Assembly: GCF_000829455.1 (NCBI RefSeq)
Contig: NZ_JXAK01000004.1
Span: forward strand, 124,001 to 188,000
Source of the DNA: Gordoniibacillus kamchatkensis
GTDB taxonomy: Bacteria > Bacillota > Bacilli > Paenibacillales > NBRC-103111
Length of the DNA stretch: 64,000 nt
Reading direction: 5' to 3'
Below, in pieces: positions 26,401 to 35,108 of this stretch. Under the pieces are notes generated by a model. The model was given only the letters and a program-made list of their open reading frames with translations, had not been told where the DNA came from and made no database searches. Position numbers and translations under genes: made by a program. Numbering within the stretch: the first letter of the stretch is position 1; each line of letters starts with the position of its first letter.

Positions 26401-27633
26401 ATGACAGATTTCGATACGAATTTGGATAAATACGCAGCGCTCGCCGTGGAAGTGGGAGTTAACGTACAGCCAGGCCAGACGCTGCTCGTGAACGCCCCGC
26501 TCACCGCTGCGCCGTTCGTCCGCAAAGTCGTGAAACGCGCCTATGAGAAAGGCGCGCACAACGTCCACGTCGAATGGTCCGACGAAGAAGTGACCCGCCT
26601 CAAGTACGAGCTCGCACCGGACGAGGCGTTCCTCGAATATCCGATGTGGCGGGCCAAAGGCTTTGAGGAGATGGCCGCCGCCGGAGCCGCTTACCTGTAC
26701 ATCGACGCGAGCAATCCCGACCTGCTGAAGGGCATCGACCCGGGGCGCGTGCAAAACGCGCGGCGAACGGCCAGCACCGCCATGCGCCCGTTCAACAATT
26801 ATACGATGACCGACAAAATCAGCTGGACCATCGTCGCGCATCCGTCCCAGCCGTGGGCGGACAAAGTGTTCCCGTCTCTCCCGGCCGAAGAACGGATCGG
26901 CGCGTTATGGAGCGCCATTTTTCAGGCGACCCGCATTCATGAGGACGATCCGGTCGAGGCGTGGAAGCGGCACACGCAGGGCTTGTCCGCGCACGCCAAG
27001 CGGCTTAATGAACGCAAGTACAAAGCTTTACGTTACACGGCGGAAGGCACGGATTTAACCGTGGAGCTGCCGAAAGGCCACGTCTGGGTTGCCGCCGGAA
27101 GCTCCAACGCCCGGGGTGTCACGTTCGTGCCCAACATGCCGACCGAAGAAGTGTTTACGGCGCCCCTCAAAACAGGCGTGAACGGCACTGTCGCGAGCAC
27201 CAAGCCGCTTAGCTACGCCGGCAATCTTATAGAGAATTTCTCGCTCACGTTCCGGGACGGCCGCATTGTCGATTTTACCGCCGACAAGGGGTACGAAGCG
27301 CTGCGAGGGCTTATCGAAACCGACGAAGGCTCGCACTATCTCGGCGAAATTGCCCTGGTGCCGCACGATTCGCCGATTTCCAATTCGAACCTGATTTTTT
27401 ACAATACGCTGTTTGACGAAAATGCCTCCAATCATCTTGCCATCGGCAGAGCTTACCCGCTCAACCTCGAAGACGGGAAAGAGATGAGCGAAGATGATTT
27501 GAAGGCGCATGGGCTGAACGACAGCTTGACGCATGTCGATTTTATGATCGGTTCCGGAGAGATGGATATCGACGGGATTATGGAGAGCGGGGGGTCGGAG
27601 CCGGTCTTCCGCAAGGGGAATTGGGCGTTTTAA
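26401..27633 (+). CDS. M29 family aminopeptidase
   Basis: Metallo-aminopeptidase of 410 residues (AmpS/PepS type) that removes N-terminal residues from peptides in the cytoplasm. ATG 26401 follows GCAGGAGGAAG; the frame extends further upstream without a site. Conserved blocks are VGVNVQPGQTLLVNAPL, VEWSDEEVTRLKYE, LPKGHVWVAAG, NMPTEEVFTAPLKTGVNG and the metal-binding C-terminal DEGSHYLGEIALVPHDSPIS, FDENASNHLAIGRAYP and the THVDFMIGS ending. It appears complete and monocistronic. Confidence 0.93.
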   Translation: MTDFDTNLDKYAALAVEVGVNVQPGQTLLVNAPLTAAPFVRKVVKRAYEKGAHNVHVEWSDEEVTRLKYELAPDEAFLEYPMWRAKGFEEMAAAGAAYLYIDASNPDLLKGIDPGRVQNARRTASTAMRPFNNYTMTDKISWTIVAHPSQPWADKVFPSLPAEERIGALWSAIFQATRIHEDDPVEAWKRHTQGLSAHAKRLNERKYKALRYTAEGTDLTVELPKGHVWVAAGSSNARGVTFVPNMPTEEVFTAPLKTGVNGTVASTKPLSYAGNLIENFSLTFRDGRIVDFTADKGYEALRGLIETDEGSHYLGEIALVPHDSPISNSNLIFYNTLFDENASNHLAIGRAYPLNLEDGKEMSEDDLKAHGLNDSLTHVDFMIGSGEMDIDGIMESGGSEPVFRKGNWAF

Positions 27634-27747
27634 CTGCGCGTCGCTGCCGCGGCTAGGCGGAAAGGGGTCCGGGGCGGCGAGAGGCGCCGGAAGCGATGGA
27701 GGGGACGCGGCGGGGTGGCCCGGGTGCCCCCCGTGGGAACGCGGGCG

Positions 27748-28272
27748 CTATTCGGCGGGAATACGATTCGGCAGCAGCAGCTTCTCGAAGCATAGATAAG
27801 GCTCCGGGCGCATAGGGAACCGGATCGCCCCGACTTCGGCGTACCCGGCCCGCCGGTACAGCTGAACGGCTCCCGGATTTCCGGTATAAACGTCAAGCCG
27901 GATACTCGTGCCTCCCTCGCGCCGCACCCTGTCCTCGGCGAATTGCAGCAGCTTTTTTCCGATGCCTCGGCCTTGGTACTCCGGGTGTACCGCAAGCCGG
28001 TGAATGCAGAGCGGATCGCCGGTCCCGTCGGACCAGGGCAGGCCGCCGTAGTTCGCGCTCTGGCGGCGGTCGACGACGACCGCCGCAACGATCCGGCCGC
28101 CGTCCCGGATACCGAACGCCGCTCCTCGCTTTACGTCGCCTCCGATGACGAACCGGTTCGGATACCATCTGTCCCACTGGTGTACGCCGGCTTGTTCCAG
28201 ATCTGCCGTGACCGTCTTGTATAACGCCCTCAAGCTTTTACCGTCTTCTTTGCTTAGCCGAACTATGTCCAT
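27748..28272 (-). CDS. GNAT family N-acetyltransferase
   Basis: 174 residues from the ATG at 28272 (GGAAGG seven bases upstream). The acetyl-CoA-binding motif A is HRLAVHPEYQGRGIGKKLLQFAE (about 95-117), followed by IRLDVYTGNPGAVQLYRRAGY. Substrate unknown. It sits 20 bases downstream of the VC0807-like membrane protein gene on the same strand, so the two are probably co-transcribed. Confidence 0.88.
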   Translation of the reverse strand: MDIVRLSKEDGKSLRALYKTVTADLEQAGVHQWDRWYPNRFVIGGDVKRGAAFGIRDGGRIVAAVVVDRRQSANYGGLPWSDGTGDPLCIHRLAVHPEYQGRGIGKKLLQFAEDRVRREGGTSIRLDVYTGNPGAVQLYRRAGYAEVGAIRFPMRPEPYLCFEKLLLPNRIPAE

Positions 28273-28292
28273 GAGCATTCCTTCCTCTCTCC

Positions 28293-28913
28293 TTATGCGG
28301 CGTGCTGCTTGATGCGGGCGAACTTCGCGCCGGAGTGGCGGCGGTAAGCGATGGTCCACAGCAAGGCCGCGCCGATGAAGCCGTACAGCACGAAGTTCGA
28401 AAGCGCCAAATAAGTTGCGGTGGAGAGCCGGAACACCATGACTACGCGAACGGCAGCTTCCATCGTCAGCATAATGCCCCATACGAACGTCATCAGCCTC
28501 AACACGAAGCGAAAGTACGCATAGTTCCAGTTGGACGGAAATTCGCTCCCGCCGATAAAACGCAGCGCCAGATAATACATGATCGGGCGGCGGAAACACA
28601 GCGAGCCGAGGAAGATGAGGCCGACTGAAGCCGTAATCAGCGACTCCCTGACGAGCAGCATTTTTTCGCTGCCGCCGAAGAGCACGAGCGCGATCGTCAG
28701 CAGGAACGTAAACAGCATGAGCGATCCGAACGCATCCAGCTTGCGGTGTTTCGCCAGATGGACGAGGTTGTCCGCTAGCGGCACTAAAGTGGCAATGGAA
28801 AGAGCGGCTATGCTGCTCATGTAATCCGACAACCAGACGTAGAGGGCCCAGGGCACAATCCCGTTAATGAGAAGCGTGAAAATAACGTAAGCTCGTTTTG
28901 ACATGAAAAACAC
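28293..28913 (-). CDS. VC0807-like integral membrane protein
   Basis: 206 residues with about five to six membrane helices; typical family segments are NGIVPWALY, LVPLADNLVHLAKHRKLDAFG and FLGSLCFRRPIMYYLALRFIGG. The family has no established function. It lies between a TetR-type regulator upstream and a GNAT gene downstream, on the same strand, so it is likely the main target of that regulator. Confidence 0.82.
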   Translation of the reverse strand: MFFMSKRAYVIFTLLINGIVPWALYVWLSDYMSSIAALSIATLVPLADNLVHLAKHRKLDAFGSLMLFTFLLTIALVLFGGSEKMLLVRESLITASVGLIFLGSLCFRRPIMYYLALRFIGGSEFPSNWNYAYFRFVLRLMTFVWGIMLTMEAAVRVVMVFRLSTATYLALSNFVLYGFIGAALLWTIAYRRHSGAKFARIKQHAA

Positions 28914-28935
28914 TCCTTCGATAAGTTGATCAGCG

Positions 28936-29520
28936 CTAAGGCTGTAATAAGCGGGACATAATCGCTACCAAATCATTCACCGTCATCAGCTGCTGTTCCT
29001 GCATAATCGTGCGCTGCACCCGCATGCCGTACATGAACAAAATGAGCGGCTCCGCAAGCTTCGCACTATCGGCCTCCGCCGCTATCGCCCCGTGCATTTT
29101 TCCGGCGTCGATCCATCTCGTGCACGTCTGCAGGGCGAAGGCATACATCTCACGGACCATAGCGTTCACCTTCGAATTATCCATCCGGCTAAGCATGTAA
29201 ATGAAAATGTTGCTCGTCACATCCCGTTCGCTCGCGGACCGGACCATGCTTTCGGCTATGAGCCGCAGCGGATCGCCGAGGCCCGGCGTTGCCGGATCGG
29301 TCACAGCTTCGGCGAATCGCACGTTCATTTGCTCTACGCGCGATTGGAGCAGCATGCCGAGCAGCTCGTCCTTGCCCGATACGTAGTGGTAGATGGCGCC
29401 CTTGGACAAGCCCGTCTGCCGAATAATATCCTGCAGCGTCATCCGTCTGCAGCCCTTCACTTGGACGAGCGCCTCGGCAGCGTCGAGGATCGCTTGGAAA
29501 CTCGCGGTAGCAGGCGGAAT
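28936..29520 (-). CDS. TetR family transcriptional regulator with unclear start
   Basis: About 195 residues. The DNA-binding helices read AILDAAEALVQVKGCRRMTLQDIIRQTGLSKGAIYHYV across positions 29493-29380. No ATG lies in frame before this helix: the open frame begins after a TGA at 29527-29529, and the only candidates are an ATT at 29520 with AAAGGGGTG ahead of it, or the downstream GTG at 29460, which would remove the first helix. An ATG at 29539 in another frame would serve if one base were missing. Two identical operators lie immediately upstream, indicating autoregulation. Confidence 0.8.
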   Translation of the reverse strand: MPPATASFQAILDAAEALVQVKGCRRMTLQDIIRQTGLSKGAIYHYVSGKDELLGMLLQSRVEQMNVRFAEAVTDPATPGLGDPLRLIAESMVRSASERDVTSNIFIYMLSRMDNSKVNAMVREMYAFALQTCTRWIDAGKMHGAIAAEADSAKLAEPLILFMYGMRVQRTIMQEQQLMTVNDLVAIMSRLLQP

Positions 29521-29541
29521 TGCCGTTCACCCCTTTCATCA

Positions 29542-29594
29542 ATACCGACCGTCGGTCTCGACATGAACGATGTTACCATACCGACCGTCGGTCT
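29542..29594. promoter_or_regulatory. Twin TetR-type operators
   Basis: The 13-bp palindrome ACCGAC-C-GTCGGT occurs twice, at 29544-29556 and 29580-29592, each inside an identical 17-bp stretch, with centres 36 bases apart. The pair sits directly upstream of the TetR-type gene and covers its likely promoter, as expected for an autoregulated repressor. Confidence 0.8.
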
Positions 29595-29627
29595 GTAAAT
29601 AGGGATTTCATATTTTTTCCGTTGGAC

Positions 29628-30299
29628 CTATTTCGGTTTCGGATCGAAGGCCAGCATCCGGTTGGGCGATCCGGCTTGAAGCGTTTGCAGCGTGCTCAAA
29701 AACACGTCCTTGCGAACATTCAGCACCAGCAGCCCGAGCGGGGCCGGCTGGGTCGGCGGAATCCCCCTAGCATACGTCAGCACCTCACGCGTCTGGGAGC
29801 CGCCGATCTGGCGCAGACCGAACCAGGCGCCGGCGGGTGCGGCGGGTGCCGCTTGCAGCCGCTTCATGAAGTCCTGATCGTAGAAGCCGGACTCGTCGTA
29901 TATTCCCTCGTTCGTTGTAAGAACTTTTCTGTTCTGCAAAATATCCAAATACATCGAATCGAACAAAGGGTTGGAGGTCATCCAGCTTCTTAGCTGATCT
30001 TTGATTTCCGCATATTGGTACGCCGGTTGGTCGAACGGCCGCGTCAGCAAATCGAGAATAGCCGGTGTCAGCGAAATTTGCAGCGAAATTTGATCCAATT
30101 GGCCGAGAAGCATGTCCAAATTGCGCGCAGTCCGATCCAACTGGCTTACGGAAACGCTTTCCGTTTGCGATACGGCTTCCCGCGATACGCGGTACACCTG
30201 AAAGGAGAGCAGCAATATCGTCGGGATCAGGATCGTGAGTATAAACAGAAACAAGTGCTTGCGAAATATGGATTTGCTTTCCGTTCCGTGGCGAAGCAT
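29628..30299 (-). CDS. Truncated membrane sensor (dCache-type extracellular region)
   Basis: 223 residues: basic N terminus, one membrane helix (HLFLFILTILIPTILLLSFQVY), then an extracellular region (SVSQLDRTARNLDMLLGQLDQISLQIS; SNPLFDSMYLDILQNRKVLTTN) like that of YesM kinases and of AraC-type sensor regulators. The protein stops where a second membrane helix and an output domain would be expected, so it looks like the front third of such a protein. No continuation is seen in other frames downstream. It may be a gene remnant or a stand-alone decoy sensor. Confidence 0.65.
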   Translation of the reverse strand: MLRHGTESKSIFRKHLFLFILTILIPTILLLSFQVYRVSREAVSQTESVSVSQLDRTARNLDMLLGQLDQISLQISLTPAILDLLTRPFDQPAYQYAEIKDQLRSWMTSNPLFDSMYLDILQNRKVLTTNEGIYDESGFYDQDFMKRLQAAPAAPAGAWFGLRQIGGSQTREVLTYARGIPPTQPAPLGLLVLNVRKDVFLSTLQTLQAGSPNRMLAFDPKPK

Positions 30300-30467
30300 G
30301 AATCGAACCCCTCTCCCGGGCAGTAGTCAACGGCGGTACGGTGACAATCCGGCCGAATTGCCTATCCTGTCGCCGGCCCGCAAGATCAATTCGGCCAGAC
30401 TTGCGGCCCGGCAGCATAAATCCGATCCTCGGCACCGGCAACAACCCGCTTCGCCTTTCGTCTATCC

Positions 30468-33311
30468 CTAGGACTCCTCGCCCAGCGTATCGCGGATCGT
30501 TTGCGACAACAGGCTCGGCGGGTAAGGCTTCACCAGATAAACCGTCGCGCCCAGCGAACGCCCCGTCTCTTTCTCATCCAGCGCGGAAGAGACGAATATC
30601 GGGATGTCCCGTACTTCCTCGTCTTCCTTCAATTCGCGCAAAATCGTCCAGCCGTCGATGCTGTGCTTCAGCATAATGTCGAGTACGATGGCATCCGGCT
30701 TCCTCGCCCGAATCGCTTCCAGCGCTTCCTGTCCGTTCGCGAATGAGGCCACCCGGAAGCCTTGGCTGCGCAGCTCGTTCTCCAGCAGCTCCGTCAAGCT
30801 CTCGTCGTCTTCAATAATGATCACCGTAGAGGACTTATCCGGAACGTTCCCATACTCGTGCTCAAGCGAAGGGAGATCGCCGGCCACAATGTTGAAGGAA
30901 GGGAACGTCACCGTGAACGTGCTGCCGTGTCCCAGCTCGGAGGCAACATGAACGTTGCCCCCGTGCGCCTTCACGATCTCCTTCACGATCGCCAGGCCCA
31001 GTCCCGTTCCGCCGATTTCCCTGCGATCGGAATTGTCGATGCGATAAAACTTCGTGAACAGCCTCGGAATCGCTTCTGTCGGAATGCCGAGCCCTTCGTC
31101 CGATACGGAAACCGCCACTTCCCGCTCCGTCTGGCTGCAGCTTACCGTTATGGCGCCGCCGTGCGGGGAATATTTGATGGCGTTGCCGATCAAATTGGTG
31201 AATACTTGCACCAGCTTCTCGCGGTCGCCCAGTATGATCGGCGCTTCCCCGTTCATTTCATACCGAAGCTCATGCTTCTCGGTCGTAGCTGCCAGCAGAT
31301 CGAACACTTCGCGAATAACGGCCGACGCATCCGTTCGCTGCTTGTCATACGCTTGCCGGCCCGACTCCATTCGCTGCACATCGAGAAAATCGTTGATTAA
31401 TCCCGTGAGCCGCATCGCTTCCTGATGAATCATGCTCAAATATTTGCGCTGCCGCTCCGGCTTAAGCTCCTTGGTCAGCAGCAGCTCGGCGAAACCGAGC
31501 ACGCTGGAAAGCGGAGTGCGCAGCTCATGGCTGACCGTGCTGACGAATTCCGACTTCATCCGGTCGACCTCGTATTCCTTCGTAATGTCGCTGTGCACGA
31601 AGACGGTGCCGAGGCGATGCTCGCCGCGGTAGATTTGCTCGGCGTACACATGGATCATGCGCCGTTCGGGACGGCTGATTTCATACAGGAACTCATAGCC
31701 GCGCGCGGACGGACCCCCGTTAATCCGGTCGTTCATGAAGCCGACCAGCTGGTGGCTGCGCTCTATTTTATCTTCGACGAATCGATAGAATCTCTCCACC
31801 GGCAGCCGGTCAACGTAAGCCGCTCTGCCCTCTTTGAACAGCTCGTACATGGACAAATTGGCATTGCGGATAAGGCCCTGCGCGTCGACAAACTGAACGC
31901 CCTCATGGATCGCATCGAGTATTTCCTGCGTCATGCGGCGCTGCGTTTCCGATTCTTCATAGAGGCGGAGCCTCTCCAGGGCGAGCGAGATCTGGACGGC
32001 CAGCGACTGGGCTTCCCGTTCCCGCTCGGGGCTGATCGGCCCCGCCGTGAACGTGAGGATCAGGAGCGCCGTCACCGTATCCCGTTCAGCGGACAGAACC
32101 GGCAAATACACGTCTTGCGCCGTCCACGTCTGTTCATGGATGCCGCGTTCGGATGGAGCGGCCGGACGCGCTATCGTGTACGGCTGCTTCGTTTCCTGCA
32201 CCCGCTGCAGCGGGCCTTCCTCCAGGTAAGCGAGACATTGCTCCACAGCGCGTTCGGACAGGCCGAAGGCGGCATGATCTTTGCGGTCGCCCAGCAAAAC
32301 AAATAGCCCTTTATCCGCTTCCAGCAGATCGACCATGCCGCGAATGATGCTGCCGAGCAGCTCCTCGCTATTCACCGCCAAGGACATCGATTGCACAAGG
32401 CGATTGCGCCGCTCCAGCTGCATTTCATTTTGCTCGGCTTTACGGAGCGCCGCCTGCAAGTCCTCCTGCTGCATTTGAAGCTCGTCCTGCTGGGCGGTCA
32501 ATTCCTCGTTCTGCGCGATCAGCTCTTCTTCTTTCGTCTGAATTTCTTGCATCATGTGCTGGAACGCCCGCGATATTTGGCCGATCTCGTCTTTGCGGCC
32601 GGAGACGCTCAGCTCCACGTACTCCCCGGCGGCCAGCTTTCCTGCGGCATCGGTCAATTGGCGCAGCGGAAGCCCGATGTTGCGGGAAGTTAACCACGCC
32701 ATCCAGGCGTAAATCAGAAGAAGAAAGGCGACGTACGCGAGAAACAGAAGATCCCGATTGGAGATCGATTCGAACAGCCCCTCGTAGGCCTGCTTAAGCT
32801 GAGCGTCAATCGCCTTGGATGCTGCGGACGCCTCCTGAACGAGATTGTTCGCTTCGTTCGGAATGCCGCTGGCCGTAAGCCTGCGCAGCTCGTCGTAATC
32901 GTTCTTGCGAACCGCCTGAACCCCTTTGGGCAAATAATCCGCGTAATAAACGCTGACGAATTGTTCGATTTTCGCCGTCAATTTCTTTTCGCTGTCGTTC
33001 AGCGGAAGCGCCCGATAAGCGGCCAAAGCGTCGGCGAGCTCCGCTTTCTCCGTAAAAATGGCTTCGTAATCCGACGGAAGCTGATACGCAAAATACCCTC
33101 TCGCATGAAAAAATAGATGATCCAGATGGTCGCCGACTGCGCTAACCGCCTCTTGCTTCGCCCTCCATTCGCCAATGGCGCCCTGATATTGCAGCTTCGA
33201 ATGCTGGTTGTAGCCCACAAGCACGGCCCCGCCGATGACGACGAGCAGCAGAACCGCCGCCATGCGCGAGAACAAATAGCGGGACAAGCTTTTGTTGAGC
33301 GCTCCGATCAT
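30468..33311 (-). CDS. Histidine kinase with HAMP, GAF, PAS and C-terminal receiver domain
   Basis: About 947 residues from the ATG at 33311, which overlaps the upstream receiver gene by four bases (ATGA). Order: membrane helix, extracellular four-helix region (about 30-185), second helix, HAMP, a Glu/Gln-rich coiled coil (EEELIAQNEELTAQQDELQM), GAF domain, PAS domain, HisKA with SHELRTPLSS, HATPase (NAIKYSPHGG; GGTGLGLAIVK), then a REC domain (VIIIEDDESL; IVLDIMLK). It therefore can phosphorylate itself and a receiver in cis. It ends an operon that also encodes a free receiver, a glycosyltransferase and a GGDEF protein. Confidence 0.93.
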   Translation of the reverse strand: MIGALNKSLSRYLFSRMAAVLLLVVIGGAVLVGYNQHSKLQYQGAIGEWRAKQEAVSAVGDHLDHLFFHARGYFAYQLPSDYEAIFTEKAELADALAAYRALPLNDSEKKLTAKIEQFVSVYYADYLPKGVQAVRKNDYDELRRLTASGIPNEANNLVQEASAASKAIDAQLKQAYEGLFESISNRDLLFLAYVAFLLLIYAWMAWLTSRNIGLPLRQLTDAAGKLAAGEYVELSVSGRKDEIGQISRAFQHMMQEIQTKEEELIAQNEELTAQQDELQMQQEDLQAALRKAEQNEMQLERRNRLVQSMSLAVNSEELLGSIIRGMVDLLEADKGLFVLLGDRKDHAAFGLSERAVEQCLAYLEEGPLQRVQETKQPYTIARPAAPSERGIHEQTWTAQDVYLPVLSAERDTVTALLILTFTAGPISPEREREAQSLAVQISLALERLRLYEESETQRRMTQEILDAIHEGVQFVDAQGLIRNANLSMYELFKEGRAAYVDRLPVERFYRFVEDKIERSHQLVGFMNDRINGGPSARGYEFLYEISRPERRMIHVYAEQIYRGEHRLGTVFVHSDITKEYEVDRMKSEFVSTVSHELRTPLSSVLGFAELLLTKELKPERQRKYLSMIHQEAMRLTGLINDFLDVQRMESGRQAYDKQRTDASAVIREVFDLLAATTEKHELRYEMNGEAPIILGDREKLVQVFTNLIGNAIKYSPHGGAITVSCSQTEREVAVSVSDEGLGIPTEAIPRLFTKFYRIDNSDRREIGGTGLGLAIVKEIVKAHGGNVHVASELGHGSTFTVTFPSFNIVAGDLPSLEHEYGNVPDKSSTVIIIEDDESLTELLENELRSQGFRVASFANGQEALEAIRARKPDAIVLDIMLKHSIDGWTILRELKEDEEVRDIPIFVSSALDEKETGRSLGATVYLVKPYPPSLLSQTIRDTLGEES

Positions 33312-33670
33312 GAACACATCTCCTCTACGAGGCGAGCCAGCTCCGCCGGACTGAACGGCTTGGCCATGAAAGCGTCGGCGCCGGACGCCCGGATTTGCTC
33401 CTGGTCCGACTGCTGGCTTTTGGCGGTCAGCATCAATATTTTCATCCGTCCCGGCTCGGAGCGGCGCGCCAGCTCGGCGATCACTTCGATCCCCGTCATG
33501 CGCGGCATCATGTAGTCCAGCACAAGCAAATCGTATTCCCGCTCGGCCAGCATCTCCAGCGCCTCCGCGCCGTCGCTCGCTTCCTCGATCTCGTGCCCTT
33601 CGTCCTCCAGCGTATCGCGAATCAGCATGCGCAAAACCGACTCGTCATCCGCAATTAATATTTTCGCCAT
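33308..33670 (-). CDS. Single-domain response regulator (CheY-like)
   Basis: 120 residues, one receiver domain: acidic pocket ADDES, phospho-acceptor Asp in LLVLDYMMPRMTG, switch Thr in MLTAKSQQSD and Lys in MAKPFSP. No output domain. It lies between the glycosyltransferase gene and the large kinase and overlaps the kinase start, so it is a likely phosphotransfer partner. Confidence 0.93.
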   Translation of the reverse strand: MAKILIADDESVLRMLIRDTLEDEGHEIEEASDGAEALEMLAEREYDLLVLDYMMPRMTGIEVIAELARRSEPGRMKILMLTAKSQQSDQEQIRASGADAFMAKPFSPAELARLVEEMCS

Positions 33671-33704
33671 CACAGGTCCCCCCGAATCCGTACGTTTTGC
33701 AGCC

Positions 33705-35108
33705 TCATGCCGAGACCCCTTTGCGTTTCATCTCGCCCCATCCCCTCTTGCCGATCGCCAGCTGCAGAAGCCCTTCGCAGCGCCACAGAACGGTAAGCGG
33801 CCGATACCATAGCGTTTCGCCGAGGGCATAGAGGAACAGCTTCACAATATCGGTCACCTTCGGATATTTCCTCAGGCTCCATTCCTCCAGCAGCACGGCA
33901 AACATGGAGAACAAAGATCCGTATAACAATAATAGCAAGAACAGCAGCGCCGCAAATTTCACATAGATGCCGCCGGCGAGCAAGTCAATCAGGAAGAAGA
34001 TGTAGGCAAGCAGCTCGATGACGGGGGCGATCAGCTCGATCAAGACGAAATACGGCATCGAAATAAGGCCGATTGCCCCGTATCCCGGATTGAAAATGAG
34101 GCGTCGATGCGCCCACAAGCTTTCGAACAAGCCGCGGTGCCAGCGGTTGCGCTGCCTGCGCAAATATTTCAGCGAATCGGGAGCTTCCGTCCAGCACACG
34201 GGGTCGGGAATATAGACGATCTTCTTGTTTTGCTTCTTCTCTTTGTTGAGACGGTGCAGGCGAACGACGAGCTCCATATCTTCGCCGACGGACGATTTGC
34301 GGTATCCTCCCGCTTCGACGACCCACGCTTTGGAAAAAACGCCGAATGCGCCGGACACGATCAGCAGCAAGTTATGCCGGCTGAGCCCGATGCGCCCGAT
34401 AAGAAACGCCCGCAAATATTCGATCACTTGCATGACGACGAGCGGCTGGCGGGGCAGCCCGACGCTCACCACCTCGCCCGCTTCGATCCGGCATCCGTTT
34501 GCGATCCGGACGCTGCCGCCCGATGCGATCACATCCCCGTCGGCATCGAGAATCGGCTTCATCACCTTCAGGAAAGCTTCCCGCTCCAGCAGCGAGTCCC
34601 CGTCCAAAGAGCAGAAGTACGGGTAGCGGGACACGTTAATGCCGGCATTGAGCGCATCGGCCTTGCCGCCGTTCTCTTTGTCGATGGCGAACAGATGGTG
34701 GTGGATTTGCGAACGGTAGATCGCGCGGATCGGCGCCGTCTCCAGCTGCTTGCGCACGGTTTTATGGACGGGCACCATCTGGAATTTTTCGATTAACGTC
34801 TGCAGCGTATGATCCTTGGATCCGTCGTTGATCACGATCACTTCATAGTGCGGATAGCGAATGCTGAGCAGTGACCGTACACTGGCATAGATCCCCTTCT
34901 CTTCGTTATAAGCCGGCACCAGGATAGAGACCGGCTTCGCGTATGTATTATCCTCCAGCATCGTATGAAGATCGCCCGAATCCAATCGGTACGAGCGGCG
35001 CATCTGGACGGCCGAAACCAAAAAAAGGAACGTGTAGAAGCAAACGACGAGCGCCATATAGCCGAACAGCAACCATCCGAACCATTGCAAGCGATCAACG
35101 GTCGCCAT
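33705..35108 (-). CDS. Family 2 glycosyltransferase, processive membrane type
   Basis: 467 residues from the ATG at 35108 (GGAGGGGAG upstream). One N-terminal helix, then the GT2 domain with VSILVPAYNEEKGIYASV, INDGSKDHTL, SLDGDSLLE, VGEDMELVVRLH and the processive motif QRNRW, followed by four to five C-terminal helices. This is the plan of cellulose-synthase/hyaluronan-synthase-like enzymes that make and export polysaccharide. Its operon partners carry GGDEF and receiver domains, so polymer output is probably under c-di-GMP or phosphorelay control (inference; no PilZ domain is seen). Confidence 0.92.
   Translation of the reverse strand: MATVDRLQWFGWLLFGYMALVVCFYTFLFLVSAVQMRRSYRLDSGDLHTMLEDNTYAKPVSILVPAYNEEKGIYASVRSLLSIRYPHYEVIVINDGSKDHTLQTLIEKFQMVPVHKTVRKQLETAPIRAIYRSQIHHHLFAIDKENGGKADALNAGINVSRYPYFCSLDGDSLLEREAFLKVMKPILDADGDVIASGGSVRIANGCRIEAGEVVSVGLPRQPLVVMQVIEYLRAFLIGRIGLSRHNLLLIVSGAFGVFSKAWVVEAGGYRKSSVGEDMELVVRLHRLNKEKKQNKKIVYIPDPVCWTEAPDSLKYLRRQRNRWHRGLFESLWAHRRLIFNPGYGAIGLISMPYFVLIELIAPVIELLAYIFFLIDLLAGGIYVKFAALLFLLLLLYGSLFSMFAVLLEEWSLRKYPKVTDIVKLFLYALGETLWYRPLTVLWRCEGLLQLAIGKRGWGEMKRKGVSA

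Noticed and set aside
29785-30444. 219-residue minus-strand frame overlapping the truncated sensor
   Set aside because: It is a shadow frame: Arg/Pro-rich, no domain, while the alternative frame has clear sensor features.
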